Assembly (NCBI GenBank): GCA_018350325.1
Contig: JAEVLN010000007.1
Location: 2,471,856-2,535,855 of the forward strand
Direction: 5' to 3'
Length of the DNA stretch: 64,000 bases
Origin: Globodera rostochiensis
Taxonomy: Eukaryota; Nematoda; Chromadorea; Rhabditida; Heteroderidae
Shown piece by piece: positions 54,946 through 64,000 of this stretch. Every line of letters begins with the position of its first letter. Position 1 is the stretch's first letter. The notes beneath the pieces were generated by a model. It ran no database searches, was not told where the DNA came from, and was given only the letters and a program-made list of their open reading frames with translations. The position numbers and the translations under genes are program-made.

Positions 54946-55115
54946 TGAAAATTTTTTCCAATTTTTTAAACCAAAAATTAAGAATTTTTTCCCCTCAATA
55001 CATATGTAATTGTTGATCTTAACCTTCGACATCATTGTCAGCATGAGATTGAGATTGCGGGTACGGGTAGTGTCCTTCTTTCAAGAAACCATTAATTTTT
55101 CTGAGAAGGAGGGCC

Positions 55116-55139
55116 CGACGGTGCCGGCAGGCGCCGTCG
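55116..55139 (+). repeat. Hairpin repeat with compensatory arm change
   Basis: Arms CGACGGTGCC and GGCGCCGTCG, loop GGCA: a G-C pair of the consensus has become A-T with the stem kept. Confidence 0.8.
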
Positions 55140-55182
55140 CACAAAATTTTGGGATTTTTGTTAAGAAATTTCAAGGGGGGGG

Positions 55183-55206
55183 CGGCGGTGCCGATAGGCG
55201 CCGCCG
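55183..55206 (+). repeat. GATA-loop hairpin repeat, copy
   Basis: Perfect consensus, 44 bp after the previous copy, with the common 3' flank TTTGACTCAATTTGTTAAG. Confidence 0.8.
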
Positions 55207-55288
55207 AGAAAATTTTGAACTTTTGACTCAATTTGTTAAGTGGTAAAAATATGGCACTTTTTTGAAGCTTTTGGAAGTGGTAAGAGTT

Positions 55289-55312
55289 CGGCACTGCCGA
55301 CAGGCGCTGCCG
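55289..55312 (+). repeat. Hairpin repeat, GACA-loop copy
   Basis: Arms CGGCACTGCC and GGCGCTGCCG: one compensatory A-T pair and one mismatch. Begins the composite unit shared with 13283-13565. Confidence 0.75.
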
Positions 55313-55494
55313 GGAGAATTTTTACAAAAAGTGCCAATGTTTTATTTATAAAGTGAAGCAAAAATTCAGGAAGATGGGATGAATTTTTTTTTATTTTTTT
55401 TGCACTCATTTTAATAAAATTTTAGAAATTTATTAAAAAAATTTTATTAATGGGGAAGCGTTTTTGTGACTCGAGGCAAAGCCGATAAATAAGT

Positions 55495-55565
55495 ACATGC
55501 ACTCAAGCGGGCTCGAACCCACACATAATATTTGGCAAATCGAAGGGAAAACCACTAAACCATCG
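55495..55565 (-). repeat. tRNA-derived (SINE-like) segment
   Basis: Minus strand: GATGGTTTAGTGGTTTTCC (A box) and GTGGGTTCGAGCCCGCTTG (B box). Together with the hairpin at 55289 it makes a unit of about 280 bp, head on one side, hairpin on the other. Confidence 0.6.
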
Positions 55566-55674
55566 TTTTAATTAGAGTGGATTGTAAAAAAATATGAAAT
55601 TTTTTGTCAAAAAGTATGAAAGGCCACCGTCCTCCCTCGGCAAAAATCAAAAATGATTATAAAAACCTTGGTAC

Positions 55675-55812
55675 TCAAATATACGGATATGCGCGGATAT
55701 CCGCGGATTTGACTTTCATATCCGTGTCCGACCCCTTTTTTGAAATCCCGTATCCGTATCCGTCCGTATCCGGATATATGCGCGGATATCCGGACATCCG
55801 TGCCCATGCCTG
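55675..55812. mobile_element. hAT-like element end in a tRNA-like sequence
   Basis: GATATCCG and GTATCCGT repeats ending GTGCCCATGCCTG at 55812. It abuts a minus-strand tRNA-like piece (55862-55813, with GGTAGCTCAGTTGG), which appears to be cut by the element. Confidence 0.55.
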
Positions 55813-56305
55813 CTTCATACCCAGAACCAATGCTCTTTCCAACTGAGCTACCGGGGCGTCCCATTAGCCGTCTCTCTTATGGATCTTAATGCCCCCGCCG
55901 TAGGCATTTTAACCGTCCCAGCCAGCTGGACACGTTCGCTTCCGCACAATCCGAACCCGAATTCGAACCTTTTTTGGAATTAAAAATTTTTCAAAAATTA
56001 ATATGGCTCCAAGTCAGTGTACGGGGTTCGAACAGATTCGGGTCCTACGCCCTCTCTAAAACATCTTTTCCAGACTTATTGAAAGTCGTTGACGTAAAGC
56101 CGTTCCACGATACCCAGCCCTGGCATTTCACCTGCTGACTAAAAACGCAAAATGCGGTTATTATCAAAAAGCCCAAAATGCTTCCTTTCTCATGAAGACA
56201 AACTCACGCTCTCTGAGCCCGAACGATTGATTGTCCAACATAAAGGAGGGGCAGGGGGTATTTGATTAAAATTTATAAAAAGTTCACTTATTAACTTCTT
56301 TTCAG

Positions 56306-56807
56306 AGTGGCTAGCTGTCCTCGCTGAACGGCCAATTCCAAAAGAGGATTTGGGCATTTTCTACGATGAAGTGACCATCTTAGGGGGAAACATGGTGTAA
56401 GTCAATTAATGAGTAATATTGTTGTGTTTTGGAAGTTTTTTAAGCAAAAATTTTAAAAAAATGCAAAAAATGCCTAAAAATTAACAAATTTGTCCATCTG
56501 TCTACAGATGAGTCAAAATTTAAACAAAATTTTTCAAAACGCTCCAGAAATTTCAAACAAAGGACAAAAAAGGACAAATCTTTAAAAAAAGGACAGTTGC
56601 CAACCCTAAAACTTTAGAAGCATTTTCTTTAAAAAATTATATTTAGAAAAGTCCACGTCGGATTGTCAACCAGGCACTCCAATATATACGCATTTGGAAG
56701 TGATGGCGATTTTTGGGGGCACCAACTTTTTTCCATGTGTAAACATAGCTTGGTGTGGAACCAAAATTAAAGCGAATTTGTGCCCAAACTTTGAATTCAA
56801 ATTCTGA
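56306..56807 (+). pseudogene. SPRY-domain pseudogene
   Basis: Exon 56306-56396 follows TTTTCAG and reads WLAVLAERPIPKEDLGIFY to LGGNM, with a GT/GTAAGT donor. The second exon starts at 56647 after TATTTAG in matching phase (KVHVGLSTRHSN, DGDFWGHQLF). The conserved C-terminal part (FFPCVNIAWCGTKI to NFEFKF, stop) follows at once but in another frame, and the middle of the SPRY domain is missing. It aligns segment by segment with the intact gene at 63289-63948. Confidence 0.75.
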
Positions 56808-57889
56808 TGCGGAGGAAGCCCCCGGACAATAAAAACGATTTTTTGCATTATTGAAGATTACGGTCGATGGATTTTGACAGTTATACATTCGTGTTGTTGC
56901 ATATTCATTGTCTGATAAAACTCAATTTTTGTTTTTTAAACGTTCGAAAAAAAATGCAATTTTCTATTTTAAAAATTGTTGAAATTTTTTTGGTTTGAGA
57001 ATTCTATTTTCTGATTTCTGGGTTTTAAAAAAGCGACCAAAGCACATCCCTGGTCCCAAAGGGAACAATTGGTGCGCGGAAATGAAAATGAATGTTTCGC
57101 TTATCCATCGAACAGCCATTTAATTCCATCTTTTCCATCGCCATCAAAAATTCCCACTGAATTTTACTCGCGACGAATTCTCTCAACACATTCAAATTTA
57201 TTATAGGGCGTAGAATCCGAATCTGGCCTCCGCTTCGTTTGAGAACCCGACCCCGAATTCGAACATTTTTGGAATTCATAATTTTTAAAAATAAATATGG
57301 CTCCAAATCAGGGTACGGGGTTCGAAATTGGTCGTAATGGAGGTAAGATTCGGATTTGAGCGTTCTAAAACCTCGTTTTCTCATTTTGCCTTTATTTTAT
57401 AATATTGCATAAAAAATTTCATTGAATAAAAGATGAAAATCATTAAAATATTTGTTTTTTCGATGGAATTTTATTAATCATCAGTTCTCCCCTCTTGTCC
57501 CCCTCATTCCATCACTGCTCATTCGTCCTCATCTCCATTATCAAACTGATCGAAGGCGCTAAATTAAGAAAAATGTCGAAAAATTAATGAAAATATATAA
57601 AGTCAGAAGCGATGGAAAGGGGCTAGGACTGAAGCAATCATTGCGCAATAAATAAACTCACCCATTAGCGAAGGGCTCCTCAGCAGCCCTAAAAGCATCC
57701 TTTAAGGTGTTAAGGGCCCTAGTAATTAGCTTTGAATATAACCCCCGGGGTCTTACTCCAATTTGGCTTTGTCTGGACAATAACCGAACTTTGTCCCGTC
57801 AATGCGTGGAGCTTCTTAGGCGACTGACTAAAAAGATACATTTCCTAAGAAAATGATTAAAACTAGATTTGGTCCCCGAACCCCGACTT

Positions 57890-57951
57890 TTTTTAGTCGG
57901 GGTTTTCGCCCCCGACTTTACCGTCCCCGGGAGCTCGGGGAGCAACCCTAG
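57890..57951. mobile_element. hAT-like right end, CCCCGAC motif
   Basis: GTCGGGGTTTTCGCCCCCGAC palindrome-rich cluster ending GGGGAGCAACCCTA at 57951; relates to 19214-19310. Confidence 0.45.
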
Positions 57952-57989
57952 CTAAAACTTTCAAAATACTATTCCCGGCGGCGCTATCC

Positions 57990-59258
57990 CTACCCGTCGT
58001 CGATGCCGCTGTCGTTGAACTCGATGGAGATGCGATTCCACTCATAGTAAAAGTCATATGCCTCCTTTTCCCACTTGGCCCATTTGTCCTCGTCGCGCTC
58101 AATCGGACAACGAACCAACAGCCGAAAGTTTTTCTTAAGCCAAACCAATCGCTCCCCCGTCAAATTGTTCAACAATTCGAATGGCACAATGTCGTCAGAA
58201 TTGCGAAACCAAATTTTGATGATGAAACTCAAAGGATCGGCCGCGTTCAAAAATGCCTAAAACGAAATAAAGTAATTTAAAGCAAAAAATGGCATTCAAA
58301 AATCACCCGTTTAAGTCCTTCCATTCCTATCGGACAATAATTGCATTGCAACAACTTCGGAAGTCCATCCCCGCGGGGCGTGTGCAACCATTCGGTCAAA
58401 GCTTGTTCAAATGAAGCGTTGGCACTGCCATCGGCTGGGAACTCGAGAACAGAATAAACGGATTGAATTTTTCGGAGTTTTGCACAGTTGCTGAGAAAAG
58501 TGGAAGAGAATTGGTGCAAACGGTCGAGGTCGTAGGCATCCAATTCAAGTACACAAATTTTGTCACTGATCAGCGGCCAAATCTCTTGGCCAATCTTTTC
58601 CCATGTGCGCGTTTGGTCATCGGCTATTTCAGCAAAAAGATTGGTCCCGCTGGAGTCGAAAAGTCGGCGAATGCTTTGAAGAAATTCGACGACACTTTGG
58701 TCGAAGTAACTAAATGCGTTATGTAAAAATCAAAAATTTAAATGCTGAGAAAGACCTTATCCGAATGTGTTCAAATCCGATCACGTTGTTTGGAAGCGGA
58801 ATTTGTGCAATTGGCAGATGGCGCTCCTTTCCACGCCAATCGCTAAGTTTGACAATTTCAGTGCCATTTCCGTCCCTTGCGCGACGAATTTCCAAAAAAC
58901 CCAACGACCATTCCTTCGTCTTGAAATGGGCGTCTACCAAACGATCAAATCGATCGCTGATCAGCGCCACTTTCAGTCCGAGCACAAAATGTCCACAAAA
59001 TTTGAAGACATCGAACAAAACGTCGTCACAAACGAAACTGAAAATTCGGTTGAATGAGGTGAATGGACGCGCAAATAATGAAATGCCGCTAGACAAATCT
59101 TACCCCCCCCCATTTTGTTAAAATTAGTCAAAAAACTGCACAATTTCTCGGAAAACAATTTTCATTTTGGTGATGCCCCGAGGGTTGAGCCCGTAGAAAT
59201 AAGGCAAACCCCACATATTTTCCATTTCTTTCGCCGCTTCTTTCGGATTATCTGACAT
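57990..59258 (-). CDS. F-box-like cyst-nematode family protein, four exons, 331 aa
   Basis: Exons 59258-59215, 59037-58756, 58709-58307 and 58256-57990 join in phase. ATG at 59258 ([14 protein letters not shown]). The intact family core follows: [47 protein letters not shown]. The centre has [28 protein letters not shown] and WLHTPRGDG. The C-terminal domain has [14 protein letters not shown] and [18 protein letters not shown]. Intron 1 is 177 nt, the others 46-50 nt. It is more compact than the relative at 44939-48826, with all family segments present, so it is likely functional. Known to me as an expanded Globodera family often labelled F-box; substrate or partner unknown. Confidence 0.87.
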
Positions 59259-59269
59259 TCTTTTTGTTG

Positions 59270-61350
59270 TTGGCAATTCCAAAATATTTTTATAATTCCA
59301 ATGAGCTAAAAATTAATGCTAATAAAAAGGCACATTTAAGTTCTCGTTCCAAATAAAAAGACGTGGCCATTTTTAGCCATATTCTTGATTAGAGCCTTGA
59401 AAACCCCAGCAGATGTAATGTTTTCAGCTCATTTTGTGAGGAGGTCATTGGACCGAAAAGAACAAATCTAAGCAATAATATTCTAGGGCAATTAGAAAAT
59501 ATTTAGAAAAAACAGGGAAAAATTTGTAACAATTTCATACCAAGGATTTTTAAAATTAATGGCATACAACGGAGAGAGGGGAGGGAAGAGCATTTTAAAT
59601 TTCAAAATGGGAGCCTAGTATGTATTATACTTTTTCACAGGCATGTGCACCAAGGATGGTCGGAATTCCGATTTCTGACATTTTTGGGGTCGGAATTTCG
59701 ACCGAAAGATTTTGAGGCTTGGAATTATGATTTCAAAACAGAACAGACAGGCCGTTCTAAGATTTCAGAACAGGTTCAAAAAGAGAACGGAATCCGGTTA
59801 CATCCCCGATTCACGCACTGAGTAAAATTGAGTGGGGAGGGATTTATTTATCTTTAACCAAGCCCTGTGTGAATTTGTTGAAGAGCCCCATCTCTTTTTT
59901 ACTCACTTTCCAAGTTTGTAGATGACGGAGGAATGGCACAGAGTTGAAGGGTTGATCGCTTATATAGTGAGGGGGGGGGGCGGGGGATTGCCTGAAGGTA
60001 ATTATGAATGATTGATGAGGGAATTGGTGGGGGTGATGGGGGGGGGGGGGGGATTGACCTTTCATATGCAAACAATGGCGGAGGGCATTGGGAATTTTGC
60101 CCGTTGAGATTGTGCCGAAAAAGGGCACATTTTATCAAAGATTTATTTGTCCAACGGCAAAATAGGTAAGATGGGAGGGGAAATGAGGCAGTGTGTGCAC
60201 GTATGGACAAAGGTTAATGGAATTCAAAAATATTCTCCGATAGAACGGAATCAATGGTTTGGCTCATCTGGATATTCAGATTACCCGGATTAATCAAATA
60301 TTATATTTTGAGATTGTTTACCGATTCTCATAAATATTTCGTCCACAAAAAGCTGCCCAATCGTTTAGCTTTTGCTTAAAAGTAAGTAGCTTTTACCCAA
60401 TGTAAGCTTTAGAATGGTATCTAATGAAGATTTGGTTGGCTGAGAAAAAAAAAATTGGAAAAAAATTCAAAGGTGGAACGAGGCGTGTTTTAACCTCCGC
60501 GCAGCTAACCGTACCGGCGGGCTATCGTAAAATAAAAACTCATTTTTCAATTAATGAAATATTATACTTTTGAATTAGCTAAAATGTTATATAAATGTTA
60601 TCAAAATAAATTTATGCATAGAATTTTTTTTGTGAAATTTATCTGTGAATTAACGCTCTTTACTGCCCAAAATTGTAATATTTTAAGTCAAAAAAAGAAT
60701 AATGGCGAATGATTGATTCAATAGGAAATAAATTAAATAATTTTTTTTTTAATTTAATTATGTAAATGATTGTTGGGCGACAAAATATCAAAATTCCGAT
60801 TAATTTTACGGCGTTCAATTATCCTAGACGCCGTTACAAAATCGTTAAGCTTGTTGGGCGATTTGGGTTCTGTTGGCTGGATATGGTCCGTTTTAGTCCA
60901 TTTTTGGGGGGTTTTAGCCCCCGGCAAGCCCCTTTTAGACACTTTGTCCAAGATGTCGACACTTTCTTCAAGTCAAAAACAACAAAACACAATTCACATG
61001 CAAAAACATTGTTACAGTATTTGTAAATGATCAAAAAAAGTAGCAAATTCAACTTTCTTTATTTAATTAATAAGTGAATTTAGGCTTAATCCAGCTTAGG
61101 CTGAGCCTTAATCCACCCTAGGCTTAGGCTTAGGCAAAAAATAGTGGACCCTGCCCGCCGTCTCGCCCACTACTTGCTCCGCTATCGGCTCGCTATTGGT
61201 GAGCCGCACGCGGCCTTTCATTTCGTCGTAGACTTAGAATTTGACACTTGGATCTCTGATTTTTGGGAGTTTTCCTGATTTTTAAAAAATTGGAATTTTT
61301 CAGTGAAAATGGCCAAGTTTCTTAAATATCGTTAAACTTCAAAAATTTTC
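59270..61350. other. Intergenic stretch without a supported gene
   Basis: Contains a diverged GGAATTCCG-type remnant at 59640-59720, a GAACAG cluster near 59740-59790, G-runs at 59970-60052, a short tRNA-like piece near 60490-60530 and a CTTAGGCTTAGG cluster at 61080-61140. Open frames at 60754-61052 lack splice or family support. Confidence 0.35.
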
Positions 61351-61779
61351 CGGCGTACTGCATTGGAAAATGGGTTCACTTACCGCACGAAACGAAATTT
61401 TGAATTTTCTGACGAAACTTTCCAAACTGCAGAATATGTTCTTTTAAGATTTTCCGATTTTTTTAAAAATCTTTTAGATGGAAATTCACAAGTTTTCCAT
61501 TTCATTTTGGTTGACCAAAATCACAAGCTCATAGGAGGGATCACTACCTATTTTGGAAATTTTCCACTATTATTGTCCCATTTCTACGCTTGCCACCAGG
61601 GATGGGCGGAATTCCGATTTCCGACTTTCCGATTTCCGATTTCCGACATTTTTGGGGTCGGAATTCCGATTTCCGATTTCCGAAATTTTGAGCAAAAAGT
61701 CGGAAATTTTCGGGAAAATCGATAATTTTCGGCCCACTTTTCTTAACAAATTTCGTTAAGATCTTCAAAAAAAAATTCC

Positions 61780-61803
61780 CGGCGGCGCGTATCGGCGCCG
61801 CCG
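61780..61803 (-). repeat. Hairpin repeat with compensatory C-G pair
   Basis: Arms CGGCGGCGCG and GGCGCCGCCG: the consensus U-G pair is here C-G; one mismatch at the loop. Confidence 0.75.
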
Positions 61804-61905
61804 GAACTCTCCCATTCTCCTAGAAACTTCAAAAAATTGTGTTTTTTTTTAAATTTTGGGTGCAAATCTCTTAACAAATAATGAGGCAAACATTCAAAAT
61901 TTCCT

Positions 61906-61929
61906 CGGCGGCGCCTATCGGCACCGCCG
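61906..61929 (-). repeat. GATA-loop hairpin repeat, copy
   Basis: Reverse-strand consensus copy inside the 61597-62449 element. Confidence 0.8.
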
Positions 61930-62255
61930 AACCCCTCCACCTCCACAGTCCCAATTCCGGTTGGACCGGGATTAACCGGGATAAAATTCAACCCTTAAAA
62001 AGGTCATTTTGGGGCGATATTTCGCATTGATGTTGGTTTAGTTGTTAGTGGTTGGGAGTTGAGGTATAGTTTGGTTGTAGTTCAGATCCCCGATGTTTAA
62101 ATTATTTTTTCCGATTTTCTGTAACATCTATGCTGGAGGAGACAATTTTTAAAACTTTTTTTTGTCCCGATTGAAAATTTTTTTGATGATTTGGAAATTT
62201 TTTTTTTGCCTTCGATTTTCTAAAATTATTTTGTTGAGCGGGGGCAGGGGGGTAT

Positions 62256-62279
62256 CGGCGGTGCCGATAGGCGCCGCCG
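62256..62279 (+). repeat. GATA-loop hairpin repeat, copy
   Basis: Consensus copy in opposite orientation to the two preceding ones. Confidence 0.8.
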
Positions 62280-62706
62280 AGAAAAATTTTAAAAGATAGG
62301 CCAATTTTGTTAAGAAAATTTTTCCGATTTCCAACTTCCGATTTCCGACTTTTTTGGGGTCGGAATTCCGATTTCCGAGTTCCGAAAAATTTTGAGACCC
62401 CGGAATTCCGATTTCCGAAATTTTCTGAGGCCGTCGGCGCCAATCCCTGCTTGGCACTATTTTGCCAACTACTTTGTGAAAATTTTCTTATTTTTTGAGG
62501 GAAAAATGAGGATTCCCGAAAATGTGGTTGCAAATCTCTTAACAAATATTAGTTGATCTGGCTGTTCAGTCTCTAGCTTGGAAGCGTGCAAGAAAGGCCA
62601 TTTGAACATCGGTGGGCGGAAGTCGTCATTTCAAAAATGGCGCAATTTTGGCAAAGTGAATTTTCAAGCTCCGGTTGGGGTCAACTGGCGCCAGCGTTAT
62701 TTAAAG

Positions 62707-62899
62707 TAGAGCCCGGCGGGAACGAGATTCCCGCGGGAAAAGTACGGGAATCCCGGTCCCGTTCCCGTCTTTTTCGCCGGGCGGGATTTTTTACGGGAAC
62801 GGGAAAAAGACGGGATTCCCGTTCGGGATTCCCGTCCCGTTCTTTTTGAAAACCCCGTTCCCGTTCCCGTTCCCGGAAATTTTTTTTTACCGGGCTCTA
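62707..62899. mobile_element. Short hAT-type element, exact TSD ATTTAAAG
   Basis: 193 bp between TAGAGCCCGG and its inverse, interior of CGGGAATCCCG and GTTCCCGT repeats, exact octamers at 62699-62706 and 62900-62907. Confidence 0.94.
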
Positions 62900-62909
62900 A
62901 TTTAAAGTG

Positions 62910-63285
62910 CCATAACTCTTCTTGGAACCATTCCAAACTAAATAAATTTGGTAGCAATCGAAAGCTGAATATGTTTAGAAGCTATTATCTAGCAGGAACT
63001 AACACTAAAAAGTATGGTGTAAAAAAAGCAAAAAACTAAATGTTTTTTGGTAATTTTCGATTATAACTTTTTGGAAAAGGATCTAATCACTTCGTTGATT
63101 TGAACACAAAATCTAACCAACAAAAGCTTTCGATTGGACCAAATTTTTGATGCAAGTTCGTTGGATTTGTTTTTCTTCAATTAATTGACACAAGTGAATT
63201 GATAAAATGCTTTGATCGACAAAAAAAAACAAAAAAAGACTGAAATCGTCAACAGCAAAATCCCTTAAATCCCCTCGTTTTTCAC
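62910..63285. other. Repeat-like stretch downstream of the SPRY gene
   Basis: Phrases such as AGCAATCGAAAGCTGAA and CTTTCGATTGGACC recall the arms of the foldback at 46496-46952. No exon seen. Confidence 0.3.
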
Positions 63286-63288
63286 TTT

Positions 63289-63948
63289 CTAAATGCCATC
63301 GGCGGCAATGTTGAATTTGAAATTCGGGCCAAAATTCGCTTCCACTTTCATGCCAGGGTTGTGCAACTTAACGCATGGAAACAAATCGGCGCCAAAACCG
63401 ACAAACAATCCGGCAGTTTCTGTAAAAATTAAAAAAGATTTATTAAATCCAAAAATAATTGCCCATCGATTAGGTCTTTAAATTAAAGAAGCAATCCAAA
63501 AGTGGTTAAATGCCCTTAATATTTATTCTTTTTTTTCTCACCCAAACGCTGTCCATTTTTTGTGTAAATGATTTGGCGCGTTGCCAAATTGACGCCGCAG
63601 CCGATGACGTCGCCGACCCCGAATTTGGGCTTTCCATCGATGTAAGGACGTCCACCAAAGTGGGAACATCCCTTGAACACGTGACCCCAAAAAGTGCCTC
63701 CACTTTCGTATGCGTAAGTGACTTCGTACCATCCAACCCAGTCGTCCATTAATGGCATTTGTTTGGTCCCAAGTCCAATGTCAATAAATCTAAATAAATT
63801 TTTTTAAAGGATAATAAGCATTTCGAAGGTCAACTATTTATTTATTTAACTTACTCTCCTTTCTCCAATATTGCCACTTCGTAGTAGAAGTTTCCGGCGC
63901 CGGGAGGATTTTTTGGAATTGGCAGTTCGGCGAGGACAGAGCAACACC
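63289..63948 (-). CDS. SPRY-domain protein, 3' three exons (5' end outside window)
   Basis: Exons 63948-63855, 63789-63542 and 63419-63289 join in phase and end in TAG. The peptide is a SPRY core: [53 protein letters not shown], the hallmark [16 protein letters not shown] and YTKNGQRL, then [21 protein letters not shown]. The layout is that of RanBPM-like and SPRYSEC proteins, which cyst nematodes use widely, some as secreted effectors. The first exons, including any signal peptide, lie beyond 64000, so secretion cannot be judged. A pseudogene copy is at 56306-56807. Confidence 0.88.
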
Positions 63949-64000
63949 CTGAAAAGAAGTTAATGCAAAAAAATTTGTGAACTCATTTAATAAACTTTTT

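Larger units (their letters stand above)
61597..62449. mobile_element. hAT-type element, GGAATTCCG family, TSD 7/8
   Basis: 853 bp from CAGGGATGGGCGGAATTCCG to GGCGCCAATCCCTG. Octamers CTTGCCAC (61589-61596) and CTTGGCAC (62450-62457). GATTTCCGA arrays at both ends; three hairpin repeats in the interior. Confidence 0.85.
61363..62556 (+). pseudogene. Open reading frame split by a hAT-type insertion
   Basis: The frame 61363-61596 runs to the border of the element 61597-62449. Skipping the element and one octamer, the frame resumes in phase at 62450 and stays open to a stop at 62556, giving about 113 residues. The peptide has FHFILVDQNHKLIGGITTY, loosely reminiscent of an acetyltransferase strand, and an aromatic C-terminal half. 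The start is uncertain (no ATG in frame near 61363). Read as a coding exon disrupted by the transposon; family not recognised. Confidence 0.45.

Noticed and set aside
56643..56888. Minus-strand frame (81 aa) over the SPRY pseudogene
   Set aside because: The plus strand carries recognisable SPRY segments and splice sites, so the minus-strand frame is a shadow.
60754..61052. Frames of 65-86 aa on both strands near 60900
   Set aside because: Three overlapping frames are open at once, with no splice signals or family resemblance.

Overview
The window is eukaryotic nuclear DNA. It is AT-rich, with small exons, GT-AG introns that are mostly short, one apparent GC-AG intron, and a very high load of transposable elements. 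The proteins that can be recognised are a SPRY-domain protein of the SPRYSEC/RanBPM-like kind, an F-box-like repeat family known to me from potato cyst nematodes, hAT transposases and a BEL/Pao retrotransposon. Together they point to a plant-parasitic cyst nematode (Globodera or a close relative). That assignment is inference from family content; no marker gene settles it.

Layout. 1-9000: a segmental duplication (about 2158-4860 and 6385-8935) carrying a three-exon unknown gene (3972-4730, minus) and its broken copy; the second block holds a hAT element (6790-8304) with an exact 8-bp target duplication. 9000-19000: transposon relics, a second hAT transposase relic (10107-11640) and several unrecognised minus-strand genes or exons. 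19451-25192: a BEL-like LTR element with gag and protease but no reverse transcriptase or integrase. A 6.86-kb tandem duplication (21018-27878 and 27879-34739) copied most of that element together with the 3' half of the adjacent secreted-protein gene. The complete gene runs 37511 to 32833 (minus); 26765-25975 is an orphan 3' half. 35000-44700: short hAT-like elements, many with exact target duplications. 44939-48826 (minus) and 57990-59258 (minus): two members of the F-box-like family. 49260-52448 (plus): a multi-pass membrane protein gene. 56306-56807 (plus): a SPRY pseudogene. 63289-63948 (minus): a SPRY gene running off the window edge.

The most striking content is non-coding. At least eleven hAT-type elements can be delimited by 8-bp target duplications (nine exact, two with one mismatch). 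Their ends share a Y-A-G-N-G terminus, but many families carry their own short, largely self-complementary motif repeated in the subterminal regions. A second dispersed family is a 24-nt hairpin (arms CGGCGGTGCC and GGCGCCGCCG, loop GATA) present in 17 full copies with compensatory arm changes. A long inverted repeat has its loop in opposite orientation in the two tandem-duplication units. One element inserted exactly at a splice donor and duplicated it. There is no operon logic here; the genes are independent, and the functional story is gene evolution under heavy transposon insertion.
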